From CAYXWH01 sp964468755 (GTDB lineage: Bacteria; Chloroflexota; Dehalococcoidia; Dehalococcoidales; RBG-16-60-22): 64,000 bases of DNA. Below, one piece after another: positions 42,352 to 51,428 of this stretch. Position 1 is the stretch's first letter. Every line of letters begins with the position of its first letter. The stretch is taken from NCBI GenBank assembly GCA_964468755.1, contig CAYXWH010000002.1:47320-111319 (forward strand), given 5' to 3'. The notes beneath the pieces were generated by a model, which did no database searches, had not been told where the DNA came from, and saw only the letters and a list, made by a program, of their open reading frames with translations. The position numbers and the translations under genes are program-made.

Positions 42352-43848
42352 ATGAACCTGAAAGCTATGCTGGAAAATACCGCCAAACACTACGCTGATA
42401 AGACAGCCATCGTTATGGGTGAGCGGAGGATAACCTACGCTGAGCTGGACAGGTCCGCAAACAAGGTTGCCCATGCGCTGCTCCAATTGGGAGTGGTGAG
42501 GGGCGACCGCGTGGCTCTCATGCTCGCCAATAGCCCGGAATTCGTTATCTGCTATTTTGGCAGTATCAAGGCCGGGGCGATACCGACTCCGCTGGACATC
42601 CGGCATAAAAGTGAAGAGCTAGCCCGTCTGTTACATAACTGCCAACCAAAAGTGCTGATAATCGGAGATTCCCTTCTGGAACCGGTAATCCCTGCCCTAT
42701 CCCGGTTTCACAGTATAAAGCACATAATAAATGTCGGCGCTACCCACGATGGAAACTTCCTCAGCTACCAGACTATTTTAACAACCAGCCCGGCATCAGC
42801 AATTGATCGGGAACCGGCACCAGATGACCTCGCCACCATTTCCTATGCCGGCGGACCGACCGCTCATCCCCATGGAGCCATGCTTACCCACCGTTGTCTG
42901 GCGGCGGCGGCGGACAGCTACGCTGCCGGATTCCGGCAAACCGATAGAGACGTATCAATGCTCTTTTCGCTGCCAATGTACCACATGCTCGGTCTCGCCT
43001 CGGTGCTGCTGGCATCAATTGCCCGAGGCAGCACGGTGGTCATCGTACCCGGCACCGGCCGGTCCATCGGCAGCTTTTTTGAAACTGTGGAGAAGGAGCG
43101 GGGCACCATTTTCCTGGCCGTACCCTACATCTACGCGCTGGCGGTAAATGTCGCCAGGCGTGAGGGAATCACCAGTGACCTGAGTTCGCTGCGCCTCTGT
43201 GTAAGCGGCGGAGCCCCACTACCACTTACTATTATCCACCAGTTCCAACAATATTACGGTTTCAATATTATTGACGTATGGGGGCTTACCGAAGCCGTGG
43301 CTCATGTAACCTGCAGCGCCGATGGTACCAGCAAGCTCGGCTCAACGGGAAAGGTACTGCCCGGCTGGGAGATAAAAGTCGTGGATGATGACGGCACCGG
43401 ACTACCTCCCAATCAACCCGGTGAGATACTGGTGAAAGGACTGATTACCCGGGGATACTACCATAATCCTCAGGCAACCGCAGCAATCATCCGGGACAAC
43501 TGGCTGCAGACCGGCGATATCGGAAAAATCGATGAGGAAGGCTATCTCTATATTACCGGCCGAAAAAAAGAAATGATAATCTTCAAGGGAGAGAATATTT
43601 ATCCGGGTGACATTGAGCAGGTGCTGTGCGACCACCCCAAAGTAGACCGGGCCAGAGTAACCGGTATTCCCGATGAGCTGCGCGGGGAGACTATCCGGGC
43701 CTTTATCGTCCTTAAACAGGGAGAGACCGTTACCGAGACCGAAATCAGAAAATTCTGTCAGCCAAGACTGGCCGATTACAAGCTACCCCGGGAGATTGTT
43801 TTCACCGATGTGTTACCCCCGCCCTCTCCTTCCCAGATATGGGGTTAA
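42352..43848 (+). CDS. acyl-CoA ligase homologue (ANL family) with degenerate catalytic motifs
   Basis: 498 residues, clearly ANL by YADKTAIVMGERRITYAELD, LPMYHMLGLASVLL, WGLTEAVAHVT, LQTGDIGKIDEEGYLYITGRKKEMIIFKGENIYPGDIEQ. However, the phosphate loop (normally TSGTTGxPKG) reads YAGGPTAHPHG, and the C-terminal PxxxGK motif reads PPSPSQIWG at the very end, so the adenylation lysine is absent. A3 threonines and lysine are also lost. It may bind an acyl substrate without adenylating it, or be a decaying gene; the rest of the frame is intact. Confidence 0.85.
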   Translation: MNLKAMLENTAKHYADKTAIVMGERRITYAELDRSANKVAHALLQLGVVRGDRVALMLANSPEFVICYFGSIKAGAIPTPLDIRHKSEELARLLHNCQPKVLIIGDSLLEPVIPALSRFHSIKHIINVGATHDGNFLSYQTILTTSPASAIDREPAPDDLATISYAGGPTAHPHGAMLTHRCLAAAADSYAAGFRQTDRDVSMLFSLPMYHMLGLASVLLASIARGSTVVIVPGTGRSIGSFFETVEKERGTIFLAVPYIYALAVNVARREGITSDLSSLRLCVSGGAPLPLTIIHQFQQYYGFNIIDVWGLTEAVAHVTCSADGTSKLGSTGKVLPGWEIKVVDDDGTGLPPNQPGEILVKGLITRGYYHNPQATAAIIRDNWLQTGDIGKIDEEGYLYITGRKKEMIIFKGENIYPGDIEQVLCDHPKVDRARVTGIPDELRGETIRAFIVLKQGETVTETEIRKFCQPRLADYKLPREIVFTDVLPPPSPSQIWG

Positions 43849-43893
43849 CCGCGCGAACTCCCGGACTATACACCCGGCGGCTCGTGACTGCCT

Positions 43894-44181
43894 TCACACA
43901 ATGGCAAATATACTGAGGTTCCAGAGCACAATGCCCGTATATACCACCACAAAGCAGGAAGTGGCAATAAAGGCTACCCTGGGATATCGCCTGTAGATGT
44001 CCCACAGGATAATCGCGCACAGGAGCGAACCAACTACCTTAAGCACCAGGAAGCCGACATCACCGACTATCGGCTGCAAAAACGGATTTGCCTCCTGCGC
44101 CCGCCCGTCATTAACCAGAAACTGGGTCAGCAACCCGTCAGCAATAACCAGTAAAACCAGAAAACCAAGAAGATATCTCAT
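43894..44181 (-). CDS. small membrane protein, DUF5658-like
   Basis: 95 residues with three hydrophobic segments. The pattern ADGLLTQFLVNDGRAQEANPFLQPIV (Asp in helix 1, then a Glu-Ala-Asn-Pro loop) matches the DUF5658 family of unknown function. It converges with the ligase homologue and lies 73 bp downstream of the lipid kinase on the same strand. Confidence 0.7.
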   Translation of the reverse strand: MRYLLGFLVLLVIADGLLTQFLVNDGRAQEANPFLQPIVGDVGFLVLKVVGSLLCAIILWDIYRRYPRVAFIATSCFVVVYTGIVLWNLSIFAIV

Positions 44182-44254
44182 CTCTCCTCATAACCTGACG
44201 GTTAGTTCGATAAAAACAATGGTAGCACATTCCCGCGGGTTCCGCCAGTGCCGT

Positions 44255-45163
44255 TTAGATGAACACCTGTAACGCCGCCGGTAACAGATAGATACGGGCC
44301 GGTACTTCCCCCAGTAACTCGCCATCTGCCTGGAGCGGCAGCGGCCGTGCCGACCGTATTTCCACTTCTCTGGCCCGCTTTATGGCTACTTTACGATGGG
44401 TGAGATGAGTACCTTTGTAAATCCGAGGTAACGACCAGAGAAGGTCTGGTTTACTCAAATCACCCACTACCAGCACATCCAGAAGACCGTCGGTAAGGTC
44501 AGCGTCAGGTGCCGCCATCATTCCACCACCCCCGTACTTGCCGTTACTCATAAGTACGGTACAAATCCGGCTCTCCACCGCCTTACCGTCGATAACCATA
44601 GTAATATCCTGATTTTTAAAACACAGCAGGGCGGCAAGCAGCCCCATAAGATATGATGACATGCTGCCCAAAGATTTAAACTGCTGGGTGGTACGCCTGA
44701 CTATCTCAGTATCAAAACCCATACCGGCAAAGTTTACGAATAAGCGCCTGGTCAGGTGAGCATCATTCAGGTACTCCACCACCCCCACATCCACCGCGAG
44801 CTTTCTGGAATTCATCAGACACTCGCAGGCTTTTTCATACTGGTGCGGTAAGCCGATGGTGCGAATGTAGTCCCCACCCGTCCCGGTGCCAATAATACCC
44901 AGGGTTATTTCACTCATGCTGCCAGCCTCATGAATACCATTAACCACCTCGTTAATAGTACCATCGCCGCCTACGGATACGATTCGATCGAAGCCCTTTT
45001 GAACTGCAAGCCGGGTCAGTTCGATAGCATGGCCGGGTGCCTCGGTTAAATCATGCTCAAAGCGCAACCCCAGGTGCTTTAAATGCCCCATGATATGGGG
45101 CCATTTTCGAGCTGTACTTCCCGCTCCGGCCACCGGGTTTACAATAACCTTGGCGTATGACAA
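44255..45163 (-). CDS. diacylglycerol kinase family lipid kinase
   Basis: About 302 residues of the DAGK/YegS family: YAKVIVNPVAGAGST at the N-terminus, the nucleotide motif SVGGDGTINEVVNGI, and GIIGTGTGGDYIRTIGLP. It phosphorylates a lipid such as diacylglycerol or undecaprenol. I place the start at the TTG at 45163, eight bases after AAGGAG; the frame extends to 45220 inside recG. It follows recG by 19 bp. Confidence 0.9.
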   Translation of the reverse strand: MSYAKVIVNPVAGAGSTARKWPHIMGHLKHLGLRFEHDLTEAPGHAIELTRLAVQKGFDRIVSVGGDGTINEVVNGIHEAGSMSEITLGIIGTGTGGDYIRTIGLPHQYEKACECLMNSRKLAVDVGVVEYLNDAHLTRRLFVNFAGMGFDTEIVRRTTQQFKSLGSMSSYLMGLLAALLCFKNQDITMVIDGKAVESRICTVLMSNGKYGGGGMMAAPDADLTDGLLDVLVVGDLSKPDLLWSLPRIYKGTHLTHRKVAIKRAREVEIRSARPLPLQADGELLGEVPARIYLLPAALQVFI

Positions 45164-45182
45164 GCTTAAAGCTCCTTTCTGA

Positions 45183-47642
45183 CTAGCTCCACTCGGTTGT
45201 TTCCGGCCAGACCCGGGCAACTTCTCCGGACAACAAACGGTACTCCGCCTTTTTCAGGCCCGGGTCAACCGCAAAGAGCTTTATCGCCTCAGTACGGGCG
45301 AGCTCAAGCAGTGCCACATCCGACAGTCGGGCCATACGCAAGTCAGGTAGCCCGCTCTGCCGGGTGCCGAAGAATTCCCCCGGCCCCCTCAGCTTGAGGT
45401 CCTCCTCAGCCAGGATAAAACCATCCCATGTTTTCTCTATTATGTCAAGTCGTTGCTGGCCCACCTCGGATGGGTTTTCCGCCAGCAGCATACAATAGCT
45501 CTGCTCATGACCCCGCCCCACCCGGCCACGGAACTGGTGTAACTGTGAAAGACCAAAACGGTCAGCGCTCTCTACCAGCATGACAGTGGCATTGGGGACA
45601 TCAATGCCTACCTCCACCACCGGTGTTGTCACCAGTATATCCAGCTCCCCGGTACGAAAACGCTCCATTACGTCATCTTTATCCCGGCCTGACATGCGAC
45701 CGTGAAGCAGGCCGAGTCGCAAATCAGGAAAGACCTCCTGTGACAGGTGCTCATATTCCACCACCGCCGCCTGAGCGGCAATCGCCTCCGATTCCTCAAT
45801 CAGGGGACAGATAATGAATGCCTGTCTACCCCCGGTTACCTGGCGGCGGAGGAATCCATAGGCGGTATCCCGCTGCTGTGGCTTGAGCCATCTGGTCTTC
45901 ACCACCTGTCTCCCCGGTGGAAGCTGGTCAATTACCGATATATCAAGGTCTCCATACAGCGTCAACGCCAGTGTCCGGGGAATGGGCGTTGCCGTCATGA
46001 CCAGCATGTGGGGGCTGACCCCTTTCTGCCTCAGTGCCGAGCGCTGCTCCACCCCGAAGCGGTGTTGCTCGTCCACCACCGCCAGCCCCAGCCTCTGGAA
46101 CTCCACCCCTTTCTGCACCAGGGCATGGGTACCGATGACAATATCAACCATCCCGTCATTGATAGCCTGCTGGATTTCCTGCTTTCGTGCCTGGCCAAGC
46201 TCGCCGGTAAGCAGCGCCACGACGAGAGGACGGGGCAAAACACCGGAGAACCGGCGTATATAACCATCACCCTCCGCCTGCCCCACACCGGATAACAGTT
46301 CACCGATAGTAATAAAATGCTGCCCGGCCAGAATCTCGGTTGGCGCCATCAGGGCTGCCTGATGCCCATTGGCGGCGGTGACGAGCGATGCCATGGTAGC
46401 CACCACCGTTTTACCGCTGCCCACATCCCCCTGCAACAAGCGACACATCGGCTGCGTCTGGGATAAATCAGCCAGTATTTCCCGCAACGCTTTCCGCTGC
46501 GCGGCGGTCAGCTCAAATGGTAACGATCGGGAAAAAGTCTCCAGCAGCGAGTTGTCGACAGCCAGCGGCGGGCTCGGCTGACTTCCCTGCCAGTCACGCT
46601 TTTTGCTCATTACCCCGAGCTGGAGAAGGAAAAGCTCATCAAAGGCGAGGCGTACCCGGGCCTGGTTCTTGGCTACCTCGTTTTCCGGGAAATGTGCCTG
46701 GTTGATTGCTTCGGGCAGCTCCATAAGCCGGCACCTCTCCCGCAACTCTGCAGGTAAAAAGTCTGCCACCTGCCATGCCCACTGGTCCACGACCTCTTTC
46801 ATCAGCTTTCTTACCTGGCGGGGACGGAGCCCCTGGGTAAGCGGATAAACGGGAACCAGGCGCGCGGTATGAACCAGGTCCTTATTCTCAATAATCTCCC
46901 ATTCCGGCGACTGAAACACGTGGCGGCCCTTGAACAGGGTGACCCGGCCACTCAGCACCACCCGGGCATTGGTGTTCAGCTTCCTGGCCAGATAAGGTTG
47001 ATTAAACCAGACCACCCGGACATTACCCGTCTCATCGCCCACAATCGCCTCCGTACCCTGCCGCCCGCCCAGCGTGGTAACCTTCGCCTGCCACACATTG
47101 GCGACTATGGTCTGCTCATCTCCTTCCCGCAACTGCGAGATGAAATTGAGCTGACTGTAGTCCATATGACGGTGCGGAAAGAAACGGAGCATATCCCGAA
47201 TGGTGCGTACCCCCAGCTTGCCGAATTTTGCGGCGAGACCGGAGCTAATACCCTTAAGCACGGTAATTGGCGAATCGAGATTATGTTCCGACACATGCGT
47301 CGCTGTACGACGTGGCTTTGCCGGTGATTTTGCCCGTACTGCAGGCGTGCGTTGGCTTGCTGACTCTCCCGCTTCCCCTTTTATCCTGCCCGCTGACTCA
47401 TCCAGTAACTCAAAAGCCCTGCTGACCCATTCCCTTCGCTGCGGCTTGGTCATCGCCGCATAGCCGGAATTGACCAGACGGTGGAAATGACCTGCCAGGC
47501 GAGGGGCAGGGATTGATTCGACAACCTGACCAGCCCAGTTGTGTAAAAACCTGTCCAGACCACCAATTACCGCCGAGTCCGGATAACCCTTCTGCTGCTC
47601 AAGTGCAAGGATTTTCCGTAGCGGATCAACGTTTACTGACAA
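45183..47642 (-). CDS. recG: ATP-dependent DNA helicase RecG
   Basis: 819 residues; RecG remodels stalled forks and Holliday junctions. After an unusually long N-terminal extension (~125 residues), the wedge/OB domain (FGKLGVRTIRDMLRFFPHRHMDYS) leads to SF2 helicase motifs: Walker A QGDVGSGKTVVA, DEQHRFG, MTATPIPRTLAL, and TPVVEVGIDVPNATVMLVESADRFGLSQLHQFRGRVGRG. The start is a TTG at 47642 with a weak GGAAG site. It is co-directional with fakA and the two DegV genes. Confidence 0.95.
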   Translation of the reverse strand: MSVNVDPLRKILALEQQKGYPDSAVIGGLDRFLHNWAGQVVESIPAPRLAGHFHRLVNSGYAAMTKPQRREWVSRAFELLDESAGRIKGEAGESASQRTPAVRAKSPAKPRRTATHVSEHNLDSPITVLKGISSGLAAKFGKLGVRTIRDMLRFFPHRHMDYSQLNFISQLREGDEQTIVANVWQAKVTTLGGRQGTEAIVGDETGNVRVVWFNQPYLARKLNTNARVVLSGRVTLFKGRHVFQSPEWEIIENKDLVHTARLVPVYPLTQGLRPRQVRKLMKEVVDQWAWQVADFLPAELRERCRLMELPEAINQAHFPENEVAKNQARVRLAFDELFLLQLGVMSKKRDWQGSQPSPPLAVDNSLLETFSRSLPFELTAAQRKALREILADLSQTQPMCRLLQGDVGSGKTVVATMASLVTAANGHQAALMAPTEILAGQHFITIGELLSGVGQAEGDGYIRRFSGVLPRPLVVALLTGELGQARKQEIQQAINDGMVDIVIGTHALVQKGVEFQRLGLAVVDEQHRFGVEQRSALRQKGVSPHMLVMTATPIPRTLALTLYGDLDISVIDQLPPGRQVVKTRWLKPQQRDTAYGFLRRQVTGGRQAFIICPLIEESEAIAAQAAVVEYEHLSQEVFPDLRLGLLHGRMSGRDKDDVMERFRTGELDILVTTPVVEVGIDVPNATVMLVESADRFGLSQLHQFRGRVGRGHEQSYCMLLAENPSEVGQQRLDIIEKTWDGFILAEEDLKLRGPGEFFGTRQSGLPDLRMARLSDVALLELARTEAIKLFAVDPGLKKAEYRLLSGEVARVWPETTEWS

Positions 47643-47665
47643 TGCCGCGCTTCCGTAGCCCGCAA

Positions 47666-48607
47666 CTATACATCGCGGTAAGAAAATCGTAATTTCGGTA
47701 TTGATATGGACGGTAAGGAGAATTTCTTCTTCGCCGGCTCGCCGGCAGCAGTATCCTGCGCAAGACCGGTTACCTTCTCCCTCAATGCCACCAGCAGGGT
47801 GCCCGGTCCACCGTGAACCCCCAGTGCCGGACCCAGTCGGCTGACATGAATTCTGTCTTCAGCAAGGGTTGAGGTGAAGCGTTCCCGGAATGAACCGGCT
47901 TCATCCGGTGTGGTGCTGTGTACAATCGCCAGTTCCTGAAGGTTTAATGCGTTCCGGACAGCCCCGGCAAGCCTCTCAATCCCTTTGGCACGGGTACGGG
48001 CTATTCCCATCGGCATTATCTCACCACCACGCATGGTAAGCAAGAAACGGACATTAAGCAGGCTGCCCAGCAGCCCTTTGGCTTTGCCGAGTCGTCCACC
48101 TAGAAGCACATACCGGAGTGTGTCCAGAAGCCCGAAGATACGGGTGGAGGCAACTGCGTCTCTGACCTCATCCAACACCCTCTGCAAGTCCTCACCGGCC
48201 CTGGCGAGCCGGGCGGCGGTTATGGCTATTAGCCCCAGGCCCATGGACACGGAAAGCGTATCAACTACCTCAATAGTACACTTACCCCCAACCATATCCC
48301 GGCCCCGCAATGCCGCCTCATAGGTCCCGCTTGCCTTACTGGAGAGATGAATCGAGACCACCTCATCATTCTCCCCGGCGATTTTACTATAGACCTCGGC
48401 AAAATCTGACGGCGCCGGTTGAGAGGTGGTGGGGTGTGCCGGGCTTTCGACGAGCTTCCGGTAAAACTCATCGTGATTAATATCCACTCCATCCCGATAT
48501 ACCCTGTCCCCAAACCGCAGATAGAGCGGGACTACGGTAATCCCCAGTTCCTCAGCCACCTCAGGGGGCAGGTCACAACTGCTGTCGGTAACTATCTTGA
48601 CCGGCAT
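47666..48607 (-). CDS. DegV family (FakB-like) fatty-acid-binding protein
   Basis: 313 residues. Canonical DegV features: IVTDSSCDLPPEVAEELGITVVPLYLRFG, PTTSQPAPSDF, HLSSKASGTYEAA, GGRLGKAKGLLGSLLNVR, and LGVHGGPGTLLVA with the motif histidine intact. It should carry a fatty acid to FakA, encoded two genes upstream. A Lys/Ser-rich C-terminal extension of ~25 residues is unusual. Its ATG overlaps the upstream stop (TAATG). Confidence 0.9.
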   Translation of the reverse strand: MPVKIVTDSSCDLPPEVAEELGITVVPLYLRFGDRVYRDGVDINHDEFYRKLVESPAHPTTSQPAPSDFAEVYSKIAGENDEVVSIHLSSKASGTYEAALRGRDMVGGKCTIEVVDTLSVSMGLGLIAITAARLARAGEDLQRVLDEVRDAVASTRIFGLLDTLRYVLLGGRLGKAKGLLGSLLNVRFLLTMRGGEIMPMGIARTRAKGIERLAGAVRNALNLQELAIVHSTTPDEAGSFRERFTSTLAEDRIHVSRLGPALGVHGGPGTLLVALREKVTGLAQDTAAGEPAKKKFSLPSISIPKLRFSYRDV

Positions 48608-49452
48608 TACTTCGTTTCCGCCTCTAGAACGGATACGGAAAGGACATCCGGACCGACATACGTTCCGATTACGGGGCTGACCGTTGACTTATAGATACGC
48701 TCTTTGGGATAAACAGCGCGCAGGCGCTTAATTAAATCATCAGCTTCATCCGGCGTGGTGGCGTATTCCACGGCCAGTTCCTCAATAGCGGGGGTGCCGG
48801 CAACAAAATTGACCAGGTAATCAACGCCCGCTGTCCGTGAGCGTACCCTGGTCACCGGATGTACCTCACCGTCTTTCAGGGTAAGTATTGGCTTGATGGA
48901 GAGCACCGAACCCAGTAGACCCTGCGCCTTGCCGATGCGTCCCCCCTTGGCCAGATATTTGAGGGTATCAAATGTCATAACCGAGTGCGTCCGCTTCATC
49001 GCGCTGTGCACCAGTTGGACCAGCTCGTCAAAGCTGGCTCCAGCCTTCAGCGCCTTGACCGCTGAGACAACAATCAGGCCCAGCCCCATCACCACCTGCT
49101 GGGAATCAATTACCTCGATACGGCACTTATCCGCCACTGCACTCTTGGCTTGCAGGGCCGATTGGTAGGTGCCGCTCAGTTTATTGGACAGGGTAATTAC
49201 CAGGAGTTCATCAGCCTCCTGAGCCAGTTTGTTATAGACCTCGGTAAAATCAGCCGGGGTCGGCTGGGTAGTTGTGGGCCACACATTACCATGCACCAGC
49301 CGGTGGTAGAACTCGTCAGTGGTAATCTCAATTCTATCCCTAAAGACATCTTCCCCGAAACGCACGTAGACCGGCACCACATTAATCCCCAGTTCGTCAA
49401 CCAGCTCCCCGTCAATATCAGATAAGCTATCCGTGATAATTTTTACTGTCAT
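48607..49452 (-). CDS. DegV family (FakB-like) fatty-acid-binding protein
   Basis: 281 residues from the ATG at 49452 (GGTGG site just upstream); the frame extends to 49485 into fakA. Features: VKIITDSLSDIDGELVDELGINVVPVYVRFG, PTTTQPTPADF, TLSNKLSGTYQSA, KGGRIGKAQGLLGSVLSIKPIL. The late motif reads IGTYVGPD, with Tyr in place of His, unlike its neighbour. Two different FakB proteins behind one FakA suggests selectivity for different acyl chains, as in Firmicutes. Confidence 0.9.
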   Translation of the reverse strand: MTVKIITDSLSDIDGELVDELGINVVPVYVRFGEDVFRDRIEITTDEFYHRLVHGNVWPTTTQPTPADFTEVYNKLAQEADELLVITLSNKLSGTYQSALQAKSAVADKCRIEVIDSQQVVMGLGLIVVSAVKALKAGASFDELVQLVHSAMKRTHSVMTFDTLKYLAKGGRIGKAQGLLGSVLSIKPILTLKDGEVHPVTRVRSRTAGVDYLVNFVAGTPAIEELAVEYATTPDEADDLIKRLRAVYPKERIYKSTVSPVIGTYVGPDVLSVSVLEAETK

Positions 49453-49463
49453 AACACCACCTT

Positions 49464-51098
49464 TTACTCCACTGAGATTATGCAATTATAGTGGGGCTGC
49501 CCGCCCTGGACGATTTCAACCTGCAGGTGAGGGTACTGCTCGCGGATACCGGCACTTACCTGCTCCGCTTCTTCTACCCCGGTATCCGCGCCATAGTAGA
49601 TGGTAACCACTTCATACTTGCCTAAATCTAACCTGGCCAGTGTCTGATTAATAGCATCCATGATATCATCAGCAACCGCCACCAGGTCACCATCCAGCAA
49701 ACCTATGGGCTGCTTTCTCTTTATTTTCAGACTGCCTATCTTGGTCGTGCGAACTGCCCGGGTAATCTCGATAGACCTGATGGCTGATACCGCCTTTTTC
49801 ATAATCTGCGTGTTGGTCGGCAGGTCAGCCTCATAGTCGAAGGCGAGCAGCGCCGCCACTCCCTGAGGAATTGTCTCCGTCGGCACCACTTCAACAGTTC
49901 TCTCAGTCACCGATGGTAACTGATTGGCGGTGAGCACAATATTTTTGTTATTCGGGAGAATAATCAGTTTCTCTGCGGGCACCGACTCTACTGCCTGGAG
50001 CAAGTCTTTGGTGCTCGGATTCATGGTCTGCCCGCCGGGGACCACACAGGCAGCGCCGAGGCTGTTAAAGACATCGGCAATGCCATCCCCGGAAGCTACC
50101 GCGATGATGGCAATATCCGCCACCGGGGCTTTCTCTTTCTGCATGTCCAGCCAGTCCTGGTGCTGCTCATCCATGTTCCGCATACTTGCCTGATGAACGG
50201 TTCCCATCTTGGTGGCATACCGGATAACCTTGCCCGGGTCCACGGTATGAATGTGAATCCTGATCGCAGAGTTATCACCCACCACAATAAGGGACTCCCC
50301 CTCTTTTTCCAGCTGCTTTCTAATCCGGTCCGGGTCAAGCGTTTCTCCTTTGAGGAGAAACTCGGTGCAGTAGCCGTAGGCATCCTCGTCAGCCACCAAC
50401 GCCTGTGGCAATCGGGTACCCGGAGCCAGGTCACTGACAATAATATGCGGCTTGCGGAACGGTGCCTGGTCCACCTCACCATTCAGGTAACGCAGGGCAC
50501 CCTCAAGAATTGTGTACAGACCCTGCCCGCCGGCATCCACCACCCCGGATTCCTTCAGCACATGGAGGAGATGGGGGGTATTGGCTACCGATTCACCGGC
50601 GGCGCTTACGGCTTGTTCCATCACCGAGAGCAAGTTGGTGGTGCCACCGGTAACATGTTGCTGTACCGCCTCGGCGGTTTCCCGGATAACGGTGAGAATG
50701 GTCCCTTCTACCGGATTGCTTATTCCCTTATAGGCAGTCGACGCTGACTGCTGGAAGGCACCGGCCAGGTCAACCGCGGTAATGGTATCCTTATCGACCA
50801 GACCCTGTGCCAGACCACGCCATATCTGCGAGAGTATTACTCCGCTATTCCCCCGCGCCCCCATCAGGGCACCCCGCGCCATAGCTCCAGCTACGGCGGA
50901 AGCACTATGGTCCGGAGCCCGGTAGGATTCTTCCAATGTCGAACGCATGGTAAGCAGCATATTGGTACCGGTGTCCCCGTCAGGAACTGGAAAGACATTA
51001 AGCGCATCTATATCGTTATAGCTCTTCTCCAGCCAACCGGTGGCTGCGGCAAACATCTCCCGCAGTGCCTGACCACTGAGCGTATCAATCTGTTTCAT
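49464..51098 (-). CDS. fakA: fatty acid kinase FakA (DAK2/YloV family)
   Basis: 544 residues. The N-terminal DhaL-type kinase domain shows ALNVFPVPDGDTGTNMLLTM (metal/ATP aspartates), ARGALMGARGNSGVILSQIWRG and VVDAGGQGLYTILEGAL; then a central linker domain with HIHTVDPG and a C-terminal DegV-like region ending in VEIVQGGQPHYNCIISVE. Phosphorylates FakB-bound fatty acid to acyl-phosphate, which PlsX can convert to acyl-ACP. It heads a minus-strand operon fakA-DegV-DegV-recG-lipid kinase. Confidence 0.93.
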   Translation of the reverse strand: MKQIDTLSGQALREMFAAATGWLEKSYNDIDALNVFPVPDGDTGTNMLLTMRSTLEESYRAPDHSASAVAGAMARGALMGARGNSGVILSQIWRGLAQGLVDKDTITAVDLAGAFQQSASTAYKGISNPVEGTILTVIRETAEAVQQHVTGGTTNLLSVMEQAVSAAGESVANTPHLLHVLKESGVVDAGGQGLYTILEGALRYLNGEVDQAPFRKPHIIVSDLAPGTRLPQALVADEDAYGYCTEFLLKGETLDPDRIRKQLEKEGESLIVVGDNSAIRIHIHTVDPGKVIRYATKMGTVHQASMRNMDEQHQDWLDMQKEKAPVADIAIIAVASGDGIADVFNSLGAACVVPGGQTMNPSTKDLLQAVESVPAEKLIILPNNKNIVLTANQLPSVTERTVEVVPTETIPQGVAALLAFDYEADLPTNTQIMKKAVSAIRSIEITRAVRTTKIGSLKIKRKQPIGLLDGDLVAVADDIMDAINQTLARLDLGKYEVVTIYYGADTGVEEAEQVSAGIREQYPHLQVEIVQGGQPHYNCIISVE

Positions 51099-51130
51099 CC
51101 CACACCATCCTTGCCAAATGTAGTTGACTT

Positions 51131-51159
51131 ATGATACTATTATTATCAGCATATTTCAA
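51131..51159 (-). promoter_or_regulatory. promoter of the fakA operon
   Basis: On the minus strand TTGAAA (51159-51154), exactly 17 bp, TATCAT (51136-51131), giving a short leader before the ATG at 51098. It lies in the divergent spacer with rpmB. Confidence 0.65.
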
Positions 51160-51192
51160 TAGGGTTGATAAACAGCCGAGGGGGAACAACGT

Positions 51193-51372
51193 TTGAAGTG
51201 TGATTTATGTGGTAAAACAGCACAATTCGGTCATAATGTGAGCCATTCCAAGCGGCATACCAACCGCCGCTGGGTACCCAATATCCACCCGACCACCATC
51301 ATCATTGACGGACAGAAGAAACGGGTAAACCTGTGCACCAGGTGTCTTCGCACCCAGCATAAAGTGGTCTAA
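51193..51372 (+). CDS. rpmB: 50S ribosomal protein L28
   Basis: 59 residues from a TTG at 51193 behind GAGGGGGA. MKCDLCGKTAQFGHNVSHS, NRRWVPNIHP and VNLCTRCLRT are L28 signatures. It retains both CxxC pairs (near residues 3/6 and 48/51), so it is the zinc-binding form. It stands alone, divergent from fakA, and is too short for many gene callers. Confidence 0.95.
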   Translation: MKCDLCGKTAQFGHNVSHSKRHTNRRWVPNIHPTTIIIDGQKKRVNLCTRCLRTQHKVV

Positions 51373-51428
51373 ACCCGGTAACTTCCCGGTCATAAAGTTA
51401 TTTTTCCTCCCACCTGCATACTTTAACT

